17,430 bases of DNA from DASUTB01 sp036374835 (GTDB lineage Bacteria > Actinomycetota > Actinomycetes > Jiangellales > Jiangellaceae): assembly GCA_036374835.1 (NCBI GenBank), contig DASUTB010000088.1, positions 1 to 17,430 of the forward strand. The letters are read 5' to 3'. The notes beneath the pieces were generated by a model. The model searched no databases, had not been told where the DNA came from, and saw only the letters and a program-made list of their open reading frames with translations. The position numbers and the translations under genes were made by a program. Positions within the stretch are counted from its first letter, which is position 1, and the number at the start of each line of letters is the position of its first letter. Shown here in pieces: positions 7,673 through 15,681 of the stretch.

Positions 7673-7799
7673 AGCACCCTCCCCGATGGGCACGTCCGGC
7701 TAGCGGGAGGCAGCCTAGCCGAATTGCATCAAGTCCTTCGTCGGGGACTGGGCGACGGCGATGCCCTAGCGGTGCTGGACCGGCCGGAGCTATGGACTC

Positions 7800-8776
7800 T
7801 CAGGCCAGGACGATCGGATTGGTGAGCGCTGCCATCCGCCCTCTTGCGTGGCGTACCTCGATGCGGACGAACGCCGACTCGGCCGCGTCGGTTCGCCATT
7901 CCATGGAGGCCGAGCCGACCGCGGGTACCGATACGTTCTTGACTTCGCCTTGAGCGGTGTGGAGGCTGACCGTCCCGGCCGGCACACCGCGGACGTCGAC
8001 CCGTACCACGGCAGGCCCGGCCAATGTATTCAGCCATTCACCGATCTCGGCGCTGCGATCTCCGGCGAAGGCTTTGAGCGACACTTCAATCGAGGCGGAT
8101 TCGGCGATCCAGCTCCTGCCGGCACGAATGCCGGCGAGGATCGCGTCGGTACTCAGCTCCTCGGCAAGCACGACCGTGTGCGGCATGCCGATCTGGTCCT
8201 CAAGGTGCGTGTCACTGTTGCCCATGGCCGGCCGCCACTCCCACCTTCGATGCCGACGGCCAGGTTCCTACTCCATTCAGCCAATGCCGCTTCGTTGTCA
8301 GCGTTCCAGGGCAGGTCTGAGCTCCAGAGCCCGTTCCAAACTTCCACAACGTCGAACCCGTCGAACGGGTACTTGAAGACGCCGGAGGGGTACGGCGCAT
8401 GCGGATGGGCCGCTACGCATAGCCCACCGACTCCACGCACCTGATCCAAATGCCGGTCGATTACGCCGTCGCGGACGCCGTACTGCCAATCCACCACCTG
8501 TCCAGGGTCGATACCGAGTGCCAGCCAATGCCCGGTTTGGGTGATGACCTCCTGGCCCAGGATCATCAGCAGATCGTCACCCGCGAGCGTCTCCCACGCG
8601 CCATGCGTATCAGCACTGTTGTGCTCGGTGATGGCGATAAAGTCCAGCCCAACTCCACGGGCACCGGCGGCGAGCTGCTCCGGCGTCAGTTCTCCGCCGT
8701 TCGAGCTAGCCGAGTGCACGTGGCAGTCACCGCGATACCAGCTCCGGCCCCGGCCGAACGCCCGTTCCTGATCCAT
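7800..8776 (-). pseudogene. PHP-domain metallohydrolase (CehA/McbA-like), frameshifted
   Basis: Two adjacent frames together encode one PHP-domain protein of about 325 aa. The first part (8776 to about 8243) carries the metal motifs CHVHS (His19, His21), ITEHN and AAHPHAPYP (His124, His126), plus WYRGD at the start. The second part carries WRPAMGNSDTHLEDQIG, with the expected late Asp/His ligands, and a C-terminal beta-rich domain ending at 7800. Around 8243, after LAVGIEG, the first frame leaves the family sequence. The other frame reads WEWRPAMGNSD, so one base is missing near there. Read as annotated, the first frame ends at 8153 with unrelated residues. The ATG at 8776 has CCGGAG five bases upstream. 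Members are thought to be phosphoesterases or hydrolases; the specific substrate is unknown. It could be a real loss or a sequencing error. Confidence 0.82.
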
Positions 8777-8894
8777 GACCACTCCGGCAGCGTAATGCCT
8801 AACCAAATAGCCGGATTGCCAGCTGAACCAGCCGAAGCGCTCGAGAGGACGGCCGGTGCTACGCCGCGCACCACCTGGGCCCCGGCTGTTCGGG

Positions 8895-10508
8895 TCAGGT
8901 TGGTGCGCGTTGTCGACTGGTTCCGGGTGCTGCCGGTGCTGGTGACCGGTAGGTGTGCCCGGTGGGTGTGGTGATCTCCACGATGTGCCGCCGCGGGTCG
9001 ATCACACGACTGGTCCAGCCGGGCATCTGCCGGACGTAATTGCAGCGTGCGCACAACCCCTGCCCGTTGATCGGTGTCGTCGGGCCGCCGCCGGCATAGG
9101 ACTCGATGTGGTCCAAGTGTCGGATCGGAGCGTCACAGAACACGTTCCGGCACCGCTGGTCCCGGTACACCAGCATCCGGGCTAGTACCCCGGTGAACCG
9201 GCGCCGCCGCGGGTCGCAGTCGGTGACGACGCCGGCGGCCGGGTCGGTGAACAGCCGCCGAACCCACATCCGCGCCGCAGACCCAGCTGTCTGCTGCTCA
9301 GTGCTGGTGCATCCACAGCTTGTCTGGTGCCAGCCGAACGCCGGCCCACATCGCCGACCCGGGTCGCGCTCCACACTGTCGGCCCCGACACCCGCGCCCG
9401 GCTGCGCCAGCTCGGCCACGGCCTCACTACTGTCACCGGCACCGCCGTGGTCACCGGCGCTGCTGTCGCCGTCGCTGCTGTCGCCGTCGTCACGGTTGTT
9501 GATGTCGTCACTGCTGGCGGTGCGGGCCCGCTCGGTATGGTCCCGGTCGCGGACGGTGCTGTCGCCACCAGAATCCGGCTCGGCACCAGACCCGGACTGC
9601 TGGTACGCGCCGGCAGCGCCGGCTTGATCGCCGGCGCGGCGGGCGATGTCGCGCGCGGTCTCGGCCGGAATCGGTCCGTAATCTTCCAGGTCGGCGGGCT
9701 CGTCATCCCCATCGAATAGCGCAGAGTCCGTCATGACCAGCCCGATCTCCGCGTCCACCGCCTCAGCGGACGCCTTCCCGGTGAGCCGCTCCACCAACGA
9801 GTCCGCCATGATCTGATTCCGGGTCCGCCCGTCCCCGGCCGCCACCAGCGCGTCGGCATGTCGCCGCAGCGCCGCCCACGCGGCGACGCCTTGCTCACAC
9901 GGCAACAACGCGGACAACATCGCCATCGTGTCGGGCGCCGGACGCATCGACACCCGCCGATCCTTCCGCGCATTCCCAGCCCGGCGGACCGCGCCCTCAG
10001 GGTCGACCTCGTACCCGAGCGCCTTGGCTCGCGCCTGCGCCCGCCGCGGACTCAACCCCGCAAGATCAGCCGCGAGCTTCTTGTCCACCAGACGCCGATC
10101 CTCCGCAGCCAGATGCGAGGTCTCGGTCACCACGATCGTGGCCACCCACTCCGAGATCTCACCACGACACAACAGCTCATACGTGGCTGGAAGCTCGTCC
10201 CGAAGCGCTCTCGCCTGGGACACCTGCCGGGCCGCGGTCGCAGGCGCTACCTTCCGCGCCAAACCCACCTGCTCCGGGACCCCACGACGCGCCGCCCGCG
10301 CCTCCACACCCAGCGCTCGGTTCGCCGCTTCCTGGGAGCCGGCGAAATCGGCCACAACCGCCAGCTGCGCCGCCGCTGCAGCCGCCTTGAGCCGCTCCAA
10401 CCCAGCAATCACATCAATCCGGCCCGGATCATCACCCACCTGCGACGGCAGCCCAGCCATCTCACCGACCATGTCGATGAGCCGCTGCGCCACCGCTCGT
10501 TCGTTCAT
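8895..10508 (-). CDS. DUF222 / 13E12-type HNH endonuclease
   Basis: A 537-aa protein of the 13E12 repeat family common in Mycobacterium and relatives. The N-terminal DUF222 helical domain covers about residues 1-260. An acidic, Gly/Ser/Asp-rich linker of about 90 residues (roughly 295-385) follows. The C-terminal HNH nuclease (about 440-500) has Cys453/Cys458, HLDHI (Asp466-His467), Asn481 and CARCN (Cys486, Cys489, Asn490), then PGW. All HNH residues are present, so it is probably active on DNA; the biological role of the family is unclear. The ATG at 10508 is chosen because the family begins here; 67 upstream codons in frame are not family-like. The start is probably leaderless, and a palindrome resembling the actinobacterial SOS box covers it. 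Confidence 0.9.
   Translation of the reverse strand: MNERAVAQRLIDMVGEMAGLPSQVGDDPGRIDVIAGLERLKAAAAAAQLAVVADFAGSQEAANRALGVEARAARRGVPEQVGLARKVAPATAARQVSQARALRDELPATYELLCRGEISEWVATIVVTETSHLAAEDRRLVDKKLAADLAGLSPRRAQARAKALGYEVDPEGAVRRAGNARKDRRVSMRPAPDTMAMLSALLPCEQGVAAWAALRRHADALVAAGDGRTRNQIMADSLVERLTGKASAEAVDAEIGLVMTDSALFDGDDEPADLEDYGPIPAETARDIARRAGDQAGAAGAYQQSGSGAEPDSGGDSTVRDRDHTERARTASSDDINNRDDGDSSDGDSSAGDHGGAGDSSEAVAELAQPGAGVGADSVERDPGRRCGPAFGWHQTSCGCTSTEQQTAGSAARMWVRRLFTDPAAGVVTDCDPRRRRFTGVLARMLVYRDQRCRNVFCDAPIRHLDHIESYAGGGPTTPINGQGLCARCNYVRQMPGWTSRVIDPRRHIVEITTPTGHTYRSPAPAAPGTSRQRAPT
9440..9500. repeat. Short tandem repeats in HNH linker
   Basis: The coding sequence for the acidic linker repeats a unit close to GCTGTCGCCGTC, translated on the minus strand as repeated GDSS motifs (GDSSDGDSSAGD...GDSS). 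This is low-complexity, slippage-prone DNA inside the HNH gene, not a mobile element. Confidence 0.55.
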
Positions 10509-10516
10509 ACGTTCGA
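10501..10516. promoter_or_regulatory. LexA/SOS-box-like palindrome over HNH start
   Basis: TCGTTC-ATAC-GTTCGA matches the mycobacterial SOS box TCGAAC-N4-GTTCGA at 10 of 12 fixed positions, with one half perfect. It overlaps the ATG of the HNH gene and the end of its -10 box, an ideal place for repression. Several 13E12-family genes in mycobacteria are known to lie under LexA boxes. LexA control here is inference. Confidence 0.45.
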
Positions 10517-10521
10517 ATCTA
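10516..10521 (-). promoter_or_regulatory. -10 box of leaderless promoter for HNH gene
   Basis: TAGATT on the minus strand is followed after seven bases by the ATG at 10508, and no Shine-Dalgarno sequence is present. This fits a leaderless transcript starting at the start codon. Confidence 0.4.
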
Positions 10522-10979
10522 GCACCCGCCACCGACAGAAACGATCCTCCATACCAACCGCGCGGCGGACGGGGCGAGAGCGATTGGCCGGGAGCGCTTG
10601 TTGCACGACATGCGGCAGATGAGTGCGACAGGATGCTCAGATGTCGGCGGTGACGACGAAGATGGTGGCAGATGCAAAGAACGTGTCGGCCGCAAGGTGT
10701 TCGAGCCACGTCGTGGCTCTATCCTGGTTCCAGAAATCCGGCCGCAACAGCGCCCTGAGTGATTCGCTCGAAACCAAAGTGCCGCACGCCGACACCGATG
10801 CGTGGCTGCGCGACCCCGACACGCCCGCGCTGCTGAGCCACCCGCCAGACTCCCTGTCGTAACCGCGCCAACCAGACAACAGCCAGCTAGCATCGTTGTG
10901 GCGCGACTCCGGACATCAACCGACAGTTATCGGATTTGTGGCTCGCGAACGTAACAAAAATAGCCCGGCAGAAGTAAGA
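10522..10979. other. Intergenic region between HNH and ATPase genes
   Basis: About 460 bp between divergent genes, lower in GC toward the right end. A plus-strand frame (10623-10862, 79 codons) ends in WFQKSGRNSALSDS...DTDAWLRDPDTPALLSHPPDSL. That end is faintly like a DUF397 protein (W-KS...RD...P.L...P) but has no ribosome-binding site. It may be a gene remnant or chance. No tRNA, hairpin terminator or repeat was recognised. Confidence 0.4.
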
Positions 10980-10985
10980 TACAGT
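10980..10985 (+). promoter_or_regulatory. -10 box of leaderless promoter for ATPase gene
   Basis: TACAGT ends six bases before the GTG at 10992 and there is no Shine-Dalgarno sequence, so the transcript probably begins at the start codon. An overlapping TAAGAT (10975-10980) is an alternative that would give a leader of about 5 nt. No clear -35 is visible. Confidence 0.45.
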
Positions 10986-10991
10986 TGATCT

Positions 10992-12299
10992 GTGAGTCCT
11001 CCCCAGACTGAGCTCCTGCAGCGGAATTTGACCTCGCACATTATCGATCTGCTGGCAGAGGAGCCCGTACTCGTCCTCCACGGCGCGCGGACCGCCGGGA
11101 AGTCCACGCTGCTCACCATGCTGGCGAACCGAACGGGCGCATCAGTCATTGATCTCGACGAGTTGGACGTGCGGGACTCGGTTGCTGACGATCCTGCACT
11201 ATTCGCCTCAGGACCAAGCCCTGTGCTGATCGACGAGTTTCAGAAGGTCCCCGAGCTACTCGACGCGATCAAGGCGGAGCTGAACCGAAACCTTCGCCCA
11301 GGACGGTTCGTCCTCACCGGGTCTACCAGATATACCGCGCTGCCATCAGTAGCGCAGTCACTGACCGGGCGGGTACACATCGTGAACCTGTGGCCGTTGT
11401 CGCAAGGCGAGCTCGCAGGAACGCGTGAGGATTTCGTCGAGCATTTGCTCGACGATCCGCTCTCGTTGGTTGCAGCCGCGCCGTCGCCGACCATGCGAGC
11501 CCAATATGAGCGGCGCATCTTGGCCGGGGGGTTTCCACTTGCAGTTCGACGCGCGACCGAACGCGGGCGCAGCCGCTGGTTCGACGACTACGTCAACCTC
11601 GTGATCGAGCGTGACGTGTTGGAGCTACGCAAGGTGCGACAGCGGGACGTGCTGCCTCGGCTGCTGCGACTACTCGCGGCCCAGACCGCGCAGGTACTCA
11701 ATGTCGCCCACGCCGCGGACCGCGCGGGGCTGGAGAAGCCAACGGCCGGTGACTACGTGCAACTGCTCGAATCGGTGTTTCTCGTCTACCGGCTGCCCGC
11801 ATGGGGTCGCAACCTCGGCAACCGAATCACCGCGCATCCAAAGATCCACCTGGTGGATTCTGGACTCGCAGCGCATCTGCTCGGGCTCAGTGCCCAGCGC
11901 CTAGCGTCAAAGCAGCCTGCAGCGCTGACCACGTTCGGCCACATCGTCGAGACCTTCGCCGTCGGCGAGATCCTGCGACAGGTGGAGTGCCTCGCTGAGC
12001 CGCTCGATATCGGCCACTTCCGCACCCGAGACCAAGTCGAGGTCGACCTTGTCCTGGAGACCTACGACGGACGCGTCTTCGCAATCGAAATCAAGGCCGG
12101 ATCACGAGTCGCAGGCGACGACCTACGCGGCCTCCGAACGCTGCGCGACAAGATCGGCGCAAGCTTCGTCGGCGGCGTCGTGCTGCACCTCGGCACCCAC
12201 TCCTACACACTGGAGGACCGCATCAACGCCGTGCCCCTCGACCGAGTCTGGACTCCCGCGCAGGACAATCCAGTCCCGGCTACGCATCCGTCGATATGA
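10992..12299 (+). CDS. AAA_14 / DUF4143 ATPase with nuclease-like C-terminus
   Basis: A 435-aa protein of the widespread AAA_14-DUF4143 family. The P-loop GARTAGKST is at residues 31-39, and the Walker B motif is VLIDEFQKVP (78-87), followed by a sensor-like VLTGSTR (107-113). A winged-helix-like middle (about 195-300) contains the ERDVLELRKV and VYRLPAWGRN segments usual for the family. The C-terminal DUF4143 has a PD-(D/E)xK-type set: Glu320, Asp352 in VEVDLVLE, and Glu366-x-Lys368 in AIEIKAG. The function of the family is not established; DNA-related or stress/defence roles have been proposed. The GTG start is probably leaderless. It stands alone, divergent from the HNH gene and convergent with the pRiA4b-like gene, which suits an accessory gene acquired singly. 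Confidence 0.92.
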   Translation: MSPPQTELLQRNLTSHIIDLLAEEPVLVLHGARTAGKSTLLTMLANRTGASVIDLDELDVRDSVADDPALFASGPSPVLIDEFQKVPELLDAIKAELNRNLRPGRFVLTGSTRYTALPSVAQSLTGRVHIVNLWPLSQGELAGTREDFVEHLLDDPLSLVAAAPSPTMRAQYERRILAGGFPLAVRRATERGRSRWFDDYVNLVIERDVLELRKVRQRDVLPRLLRLLAAQTAQVLNVAHAADRAGLEKPTAGDYVQLLESVFLVYRLPAWGRNLGNRITAHPKIHLVDSGLAAHLLGLSAQRLASKQPAALTTFGHIVETFAVGEILRQVECLAEPLDIGHFRTRDQVEVDLVLETYDGRVFAIEIKAGSRVAGDDLRGLRTLRDKIGASFVGGVVLHLGTHSYTLEDRINAVPLDRVWTPAQDNPVPATHPSI

Positions 12300-12368
12300 C
12301 CGAAGATGCACTGCCAGACCCAGTCATGTCGATGAACGCGCGTCTCTGGTCACCATGCGAATTGGCGC

Positions 12369-12388
12369 GTCATTTCAACCAGAATGAC
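12369..12388. terminator. Possible terminator hairpin between convergent genes
   Basis: GTCATT (12369-12374) and AATGAC (12383-12388) form a perfect 6-bp stem with an 8-nt loop, directly at the stop codon of the minus-strand gene and 70 bp after the ATPase stop. The stem is AT-rich and has no T-run, so support is weak. Confidence 0.25.
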
Positions 12389-13651
12389 CTACCCGCCAGG
12401 GCGGGCTCGACAGCCCACGCGGATGCCTTGGTCGTCGAGGAGTTCGCGGGCGCGGCCCAGTTGGCGGTCGGTCGAGTAGGCGTACCATCGGTCGGCGAGG
12501 TTCTCCTCGTGGACCAGGTCGCGGAATCGGCCGAAGGCACCCTTACCCTCGATGGCGCGTTCCAGCCGCGCCCGCAGGGCAGTGTCGCCCTGCCGCTGGG
12601 CAAAGGCCGCCATGTCCCGCCATCCCTCCCTCGAACCGGTGCGATGGAACCAGAGCCACCGGTCCGGCTCTTCCTCCACGTCGATCGCGGCGTCTTCTCC
12701 GACCATCATCGGATCGGTGGCGGTCTCGCCGTACACTTCGCCGGTACCTAGGTCGAGGTAGCCGCCGGTCGACATGCTCAGGTCTCCCTCCAGTTCGGTG
12801 CAGAACATCTCGAGGTCGACCGGAACCACCCGACCCTTCAGCGGTTCGCGCCGCAGCCAGGCCAGCAGGTCGTCGGCCAGCACTTGATCGCCAGGTCCGG
12901 CACGCATGGTCAGCCGGTTGATGACCGATAACGCCACCGGCTCGGTCTGCTCTCGTCGCTGTTCCAACGCCGTCGGTATCCCGGCCCCCACCTGTTGTAG
13001 CGCGTCGTCGATGTCACAGTCCGTCACGGCGGCCAGGAAGCGGTCCGCATCCGCTGCGGCGATGGCTGCCCGCAGTTCGGTGAGATCCAGCTCGGGAACG
13101 AGCTCGTGTGCGGGCCACGCATGTAGCAGCATTGGATGTGGATGGGCCGGTTTTCTTGGTGGCCGGCTCTCGCCATCGTCGGTTGCCCATCTGCGCCCGT
13201 ACTGGTCCGGGATGCTGCCCCATCCCCAGTAGGGCAGCGGCCTGTCGGGGCGGATGCCCAGCACCTCCAGCGGGTCGATCTTCTCCTCGCCGATTACGCA
13301 CCGGTGGGTCCAGTCGTCACCGAGGTCGAAAGTGAACTGGAACTCAGCCCCCGGATCCAGGACCTTGGCCACCTTGGTCGCCTCAATGTCCAGCGCCGTC
13401 CTGATCGGCCCCCCGACCGACGCGGCCATCTCCGCCCCCGTCTCCTCGTCCGTGACCACCCGGCCATCGGCCAGGGTGAACACCGACAGGTGTGCCCGGT
13501 CCCATCGGCAGAAGGCGTCGTTGACAGCATCAGCGAGGTCCATGAAGGTGTGCGACGGCCCGACCACGAAGACCCGCCCGGGCCACGGCCACAGTTCCTC
13601 TCCCCGACCGCCGAGCAACTCCACCGTCATCGACAACCACGTTCGTCCCAT
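12389..13651 (-). CDS. pRiA4b ORF-3-like / UPF0158 fusion protein
   Basis: A 420-aa protein with two recognisable parts. The first 180 or so residues match the plasmid pRiA4b ORF-3 family (also called IS1096 passenger TnpR-like): HTFMDLADAVNDAFCRWDRAHLSVF, then FQFTFDLGDDWTHRCVIGE (104-122). A Pro/His-rich hinge follows (about 160-175). Residues about 277-412 match UPF0158: EGDLSMSTGGYLDLGTGEVYGE, WLWFHRTGSREGWRDMAAF, and AIEGKGAFGRFRD. Neither domain has an established biochemical role; despite its name the first is not a proven recombinase. The ATG at 13651 lacks a clear ribosome-binding site; an in-frame ATG seven codons later is an alternative. No transposase, terminal repeat or plasmid gene is next to it. 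Confidence 0.88.
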   Translation of the reverse strand: MGRTWLSMTVELLGGRGEELWPWPGRVFVVGPSHTFMDLADAVNDAFCRWDRAHLSVFTLADGRVVTDEETGAEMAASVGGPIRTALDIEATKVAKVLDPGAEFQFTFDLGDDWTHRCVIGEEKIDPLEVLGIRPDRPLPYWGWGSIPDQYGRRWATDDGESRPPRKPAHPHPMLLHAWPAHELVPELDLTELRAAIAAADADRFLAAVTDCDIDDALQQVGAGIPTALEQRREQTEPVALSVINRLTMRAGPGDQVLADDLLAWLRREPLKGRVVPVDLEMFCTELEGDLSMSTGGYLDLGTGEVYGETATDPMMVGEDAAIDVEEEPDRWLWFHRTGSREGWRDMAAFAQRQGDTALRARLERAIEGKGAFGRFRDLVHEENLADRWYAYSTDRQLGRARELLDDQGIRVGCRARPGG

Positions 13652-13704
13652 GGCCCAAGAGTGGCACGGACGCCGACGGGGCGCTCGCTGCGTGCTAGTC
13701 GGCG

Positions 13705-13731
13705 AACGTTGAGAAACAAGCCCTCAATGTT
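13705..13731. terminator. Hairpin 1 downstream of catabolic operon
   Basis: AACGTTGAG (13705-13713) and CTCAATGTT (13723-13731) pair over nine positions with one mismatch (a G-T pair on one strand), with a 9-nt loop. It lies between the SDR at the end of the minus-strand operon and the next gene. No T-run follows. Confidence 0.3.
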
Positions 13732-13761
13732 GGACGATGCGACCGCCTCCGCGCGCAACAG

Positions 13762-13779
13762 GAACCTCGCGAGAGGTTC
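13762..13779 (-). terminator. Hairpin 2 with GCGA tetraloop, likely operon terminator
   Basis: GAACCTC-GCGA-GAGGTTC is a perfect 7-bp stem, whose loop on the plus strand is a GNRA tetraloop. It is about 90 bp past the stop of the SDR gene, where transcription of the four-gene operon should end. No T-run follows, which is common for actinobacterial terminators. Confidence 0.45.
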
Positions 13780-13868
13780 GAGGGTAGCCAGACCTCGACG
13801 ATCAGCCCATCTTCAGATCAAGATATCGCGGTGACGTCAGCTACTTGCCGGGCCGACATGGCCGTCGC

Positions 13869-14792
13869 CTAGATCTCGGTGTCGCTAGGTTTGGGTGGCG
13901 TTGGCGGCGCCAGGCGCGATTCGGGGGCGTAGACCGGGTGCGAGGTGAGGAAGGTGATCGCGTTCGCCCGCTCGGTGTTGATCGGCTCGTCGGGGAAGGC
14001 GTTGAGGATGGTGTCGTGGCGTTCGCGGACGCCGTCCCTGAATTCGGGATGGGTGAGGATGAACAGGTCGTTCCGCCGCACGCCTTGCAGGACGCGTTCG
14101 CCCGCTTCGTCCGCGCTCATGTAGGGCTGGGAGAGCATGAACTCGGTGGCTCCCGGTGGGGGTGGGTCGTAGCCGCTGTCCGCGTACTTCTCCGGCCGGG
14201 CTGCCGGTCCGCTGGCGATGTTGCTGAACACCGGTCCGGGGCAGTACGCCGAGACACCGATGTTCTCCGGCGCGAGCTCGATGTGCAGGGTCTCGGACAG
14301 CGCGACGATTCCGGCCTTGGTCATGCAGTAGAGGCCGGCGGTCACCGGCATCAGCGCGTTCGCCGACGACGTGTTGACGATGTGCCCGCCCTCGCCGTGG
14401 GACCGGATCCGGGGCAAGAACGCCTGCAGCCCGTGCCCGACGCCCTTGATGTTGACGTCGACGATCCAGTCCCAGTCGCTCTCCTTGGCCTGGGCGATCG
14501 GGCCGGCGAGCCCGATGCCGGCGTTGTTGACCAGCACGTGCACCTTGCCGAAGCGGCGCTCGGTCTGTTCGGCGGCACGCTCCATCGCGTCCAGGTCGGT
14601 GACGTCCACCTGCATCGTGTCGATCGCGAGCCCGTCGGCGCTGAACTCCGCGTCCGCCTCCTTCAGGTGTTCGGGACGGCGGCCCGTCACCACGACCTGC
14701 ATGCCGGCGCGGGCGAAGGCCCGGGCGATTCCCTTGCCGATGCCGCTGGAACCGCCGGTAATGAAGGCGACCTTGCCGTTGACGTCCTGCAT
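13869..14792 (-). CDS. SDR-family oxidoreductase, last gene of CoA-transferase operon
   Basis: A 307-aa classical SDR. It has TGGSSGIGKG at residues 12-21, basic residues TGRR (36-39) after the second strand that suggest NADP(H) preference, and VDVTD (62-66). Further motifs are NNAG (89-92), catalytic Ser142/Ser143, Tyr155 and Lys159 in YCMTK, and PGPV at about 189-192. The C-terminal 50 or so residues extend beyond the minimal fold and end in a Pro-rich tail. The ATG at 14792 lies seven bases after the amidohydrolase stop, with AAGGAG inside the end of that gene, so it is the fourth gene of the operon. Probably it oxidises or reduces a hydroxyl/keto intermediate of the same pathway. It is only distantly like the SDR at 2582-3520, which lacks the basic NADP signature. 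Confidence 0.92.
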   Translation of the reverse strand: MQDVNGKVAFITGGSSGIGKGIARAFARAGMQVVVTGRRPEHLKEADAEFSADGLAIDTMQVDVTDLDAMERAAEQTERRFGKVHVLVNNAGIGLAGPIAQAKESDWDWIVDVNIKGVGHGLQAFLPRIRSHGEGGHIVNTSSANALMPVTAGLYCMTKAGIVALSETLHIELAPENIGVSAYCPGPVFSNIASGPAARPEKYADSGYDPPPPGATEFMLSQPYMSADEAGERVLQGVRRNDLFILTHPEFRDGVRERHDTILNAFPDEPINTERANAITFLTSHPVYAPESRLAPPTPPKPSDTEI

Positions 14793-14799
14793 ACGGCTT

Positions 14800-15681
14800 T
14801 CACGACTCCTTGAGCTTGAACAGGCGGGCCGCGTTCTCCTTGAGGATCAGCGGCCGCACCTCGGGTTTGAGATCGAGGTTCTCGAAGTCCCGCAGCCACC
14901 GCTCCGGCGTGATGACGGGGAAGTCCGTGCCGAACAGGACCTTCTCGCGCAGCAGGCTGTTGGCGTACTGCACCAGCTGCGGCGGGAAGTACTTCGGCGA
15001 CCAGCCGGACAGGTCGATGTAGACCTGCTTCTTGTGGGTGGCGACCGACAGCGCCTCGTCCTGCCACGGGACTGACGGATGGGCGAGGATGATGTCCATG
15101 TCCGGGAAGTCCACCGCGACGTCGTCGATGTAGAGCGGGTTGGAGTACTTCAGTCGGATCCCGCCGCCGCCCCGGGTGCCCGCACCGACGCCGGTCTGCC
15201 CGGTGTGGAAGAGCGCCACCAGGCCGTGCTCGGCGATCACCTCGTACAGCGGGTACACCATTCGATCGTTCGGGTAGAACTCCTGCACGCTGGGGTGGAA
15301 CTTGAAGCCGCGCACGCCGTACTCGTCGATCAACCGCCGCGCTTCGCGCACCCCGAAAGCGCCGCGGGCCGGGTCGATGCTCGCGAACGGGATCAGCACG
15401 TCGGAGTGCTCCGCCGCGAGCTCGGCGACCTCGGCGTTGTCCGGCTCGGGCTCCTCACCGCTGCGCGAGATGCTGTCGACGGTGAACACGACGGCGGCCA
15501 TCGACCGCTCGCGGTAGTAGTCGGCCAGCTCGGGCACGGTGTAGGTGGGCATCTGGCCGATGCCGAAGTACTCCCCCATATCCTCGGCTCCGCCCTTGAT
15601 CCGCGCCTCACGGTGCACCGACCGGTGCACGTGGGTGTGGACGTCGAACGCGACGATCGCCGTCGCGTCAATACCGGTCAT
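14800..15681 (-). CDS. Amidohydrolase_2-family metal-dependent hydrolase/decarboxylase
   Basis: A 293-aa TIM-barrel enzyme of the amidohydrolase_2 family, which includes ACMSD and gamma-resorcylate decarboxylase. Metal residues are visible: His15 and His17 in DVHTH, His159 in LFHTG, His201 in ILAHPS, and Asp253 in FGTDFP. GVRGFKFHPS at 122-131 is also family-typical. The family includes decarboxylases of aromatic or ring-cleavage acids and lactone or ring hydrolases, so either reaction is possible. The ATG at 15681 overlaps the stop of the CoA-transferase B gene (ATGA), and GGAG is five bases upstream; the upstream open frame is not family-like. Position between a CoA-transferase and an SDR supports a role in breaking down a cyclic acid. 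Confidence 0.9.
   Translation of the reverse strand: MTGIDATAIVAFDVHTHVHRSVHREARIKGGAEDMGEYFGIGQMPTYTVPELADYYRERSMAAVVFTVDSISRSGEEPEPDNAEVAELAAEHSDVLIPFASIDPARGAFGVREARRLIDEYGVRGFKFHPSVQEFYPNDRMVYPLYEVIAEHGLVALFHTGQTGVGAGTRGGGGIRLKYSNPLYIDDVAVDFPDMDIILAHPSVPWQDEALSVATHKKQVYIDLSGWSPKYFPPQLVQYANSLLREKVLFGTDFPVITPERWLRDFENLDLKPEVRPLILKENAARLFKLKES

Noticed and set aside
9400..9560. Short tandem repeats considered as a CRISPR array
   Set aside because: The units are very short, have no spacers of regular length and translate as the linker of the HNH protein.
12389..13651. pRiA4b/IS1096-passenger-like protein as evidence for an insertion sequence
   Set aside because: No transposase, terminal inverted repeats or target-site duplication was seen nearby; the family name alone does not show mobility.
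13845..14813. 322-codon plus-strand open frame over the second SDR
   Set aside because: The minus strand encodes a complete SDR with all catalytic motifs; the antisense frame is Val/Asp/Gly/Arg-rich shadow sequence.
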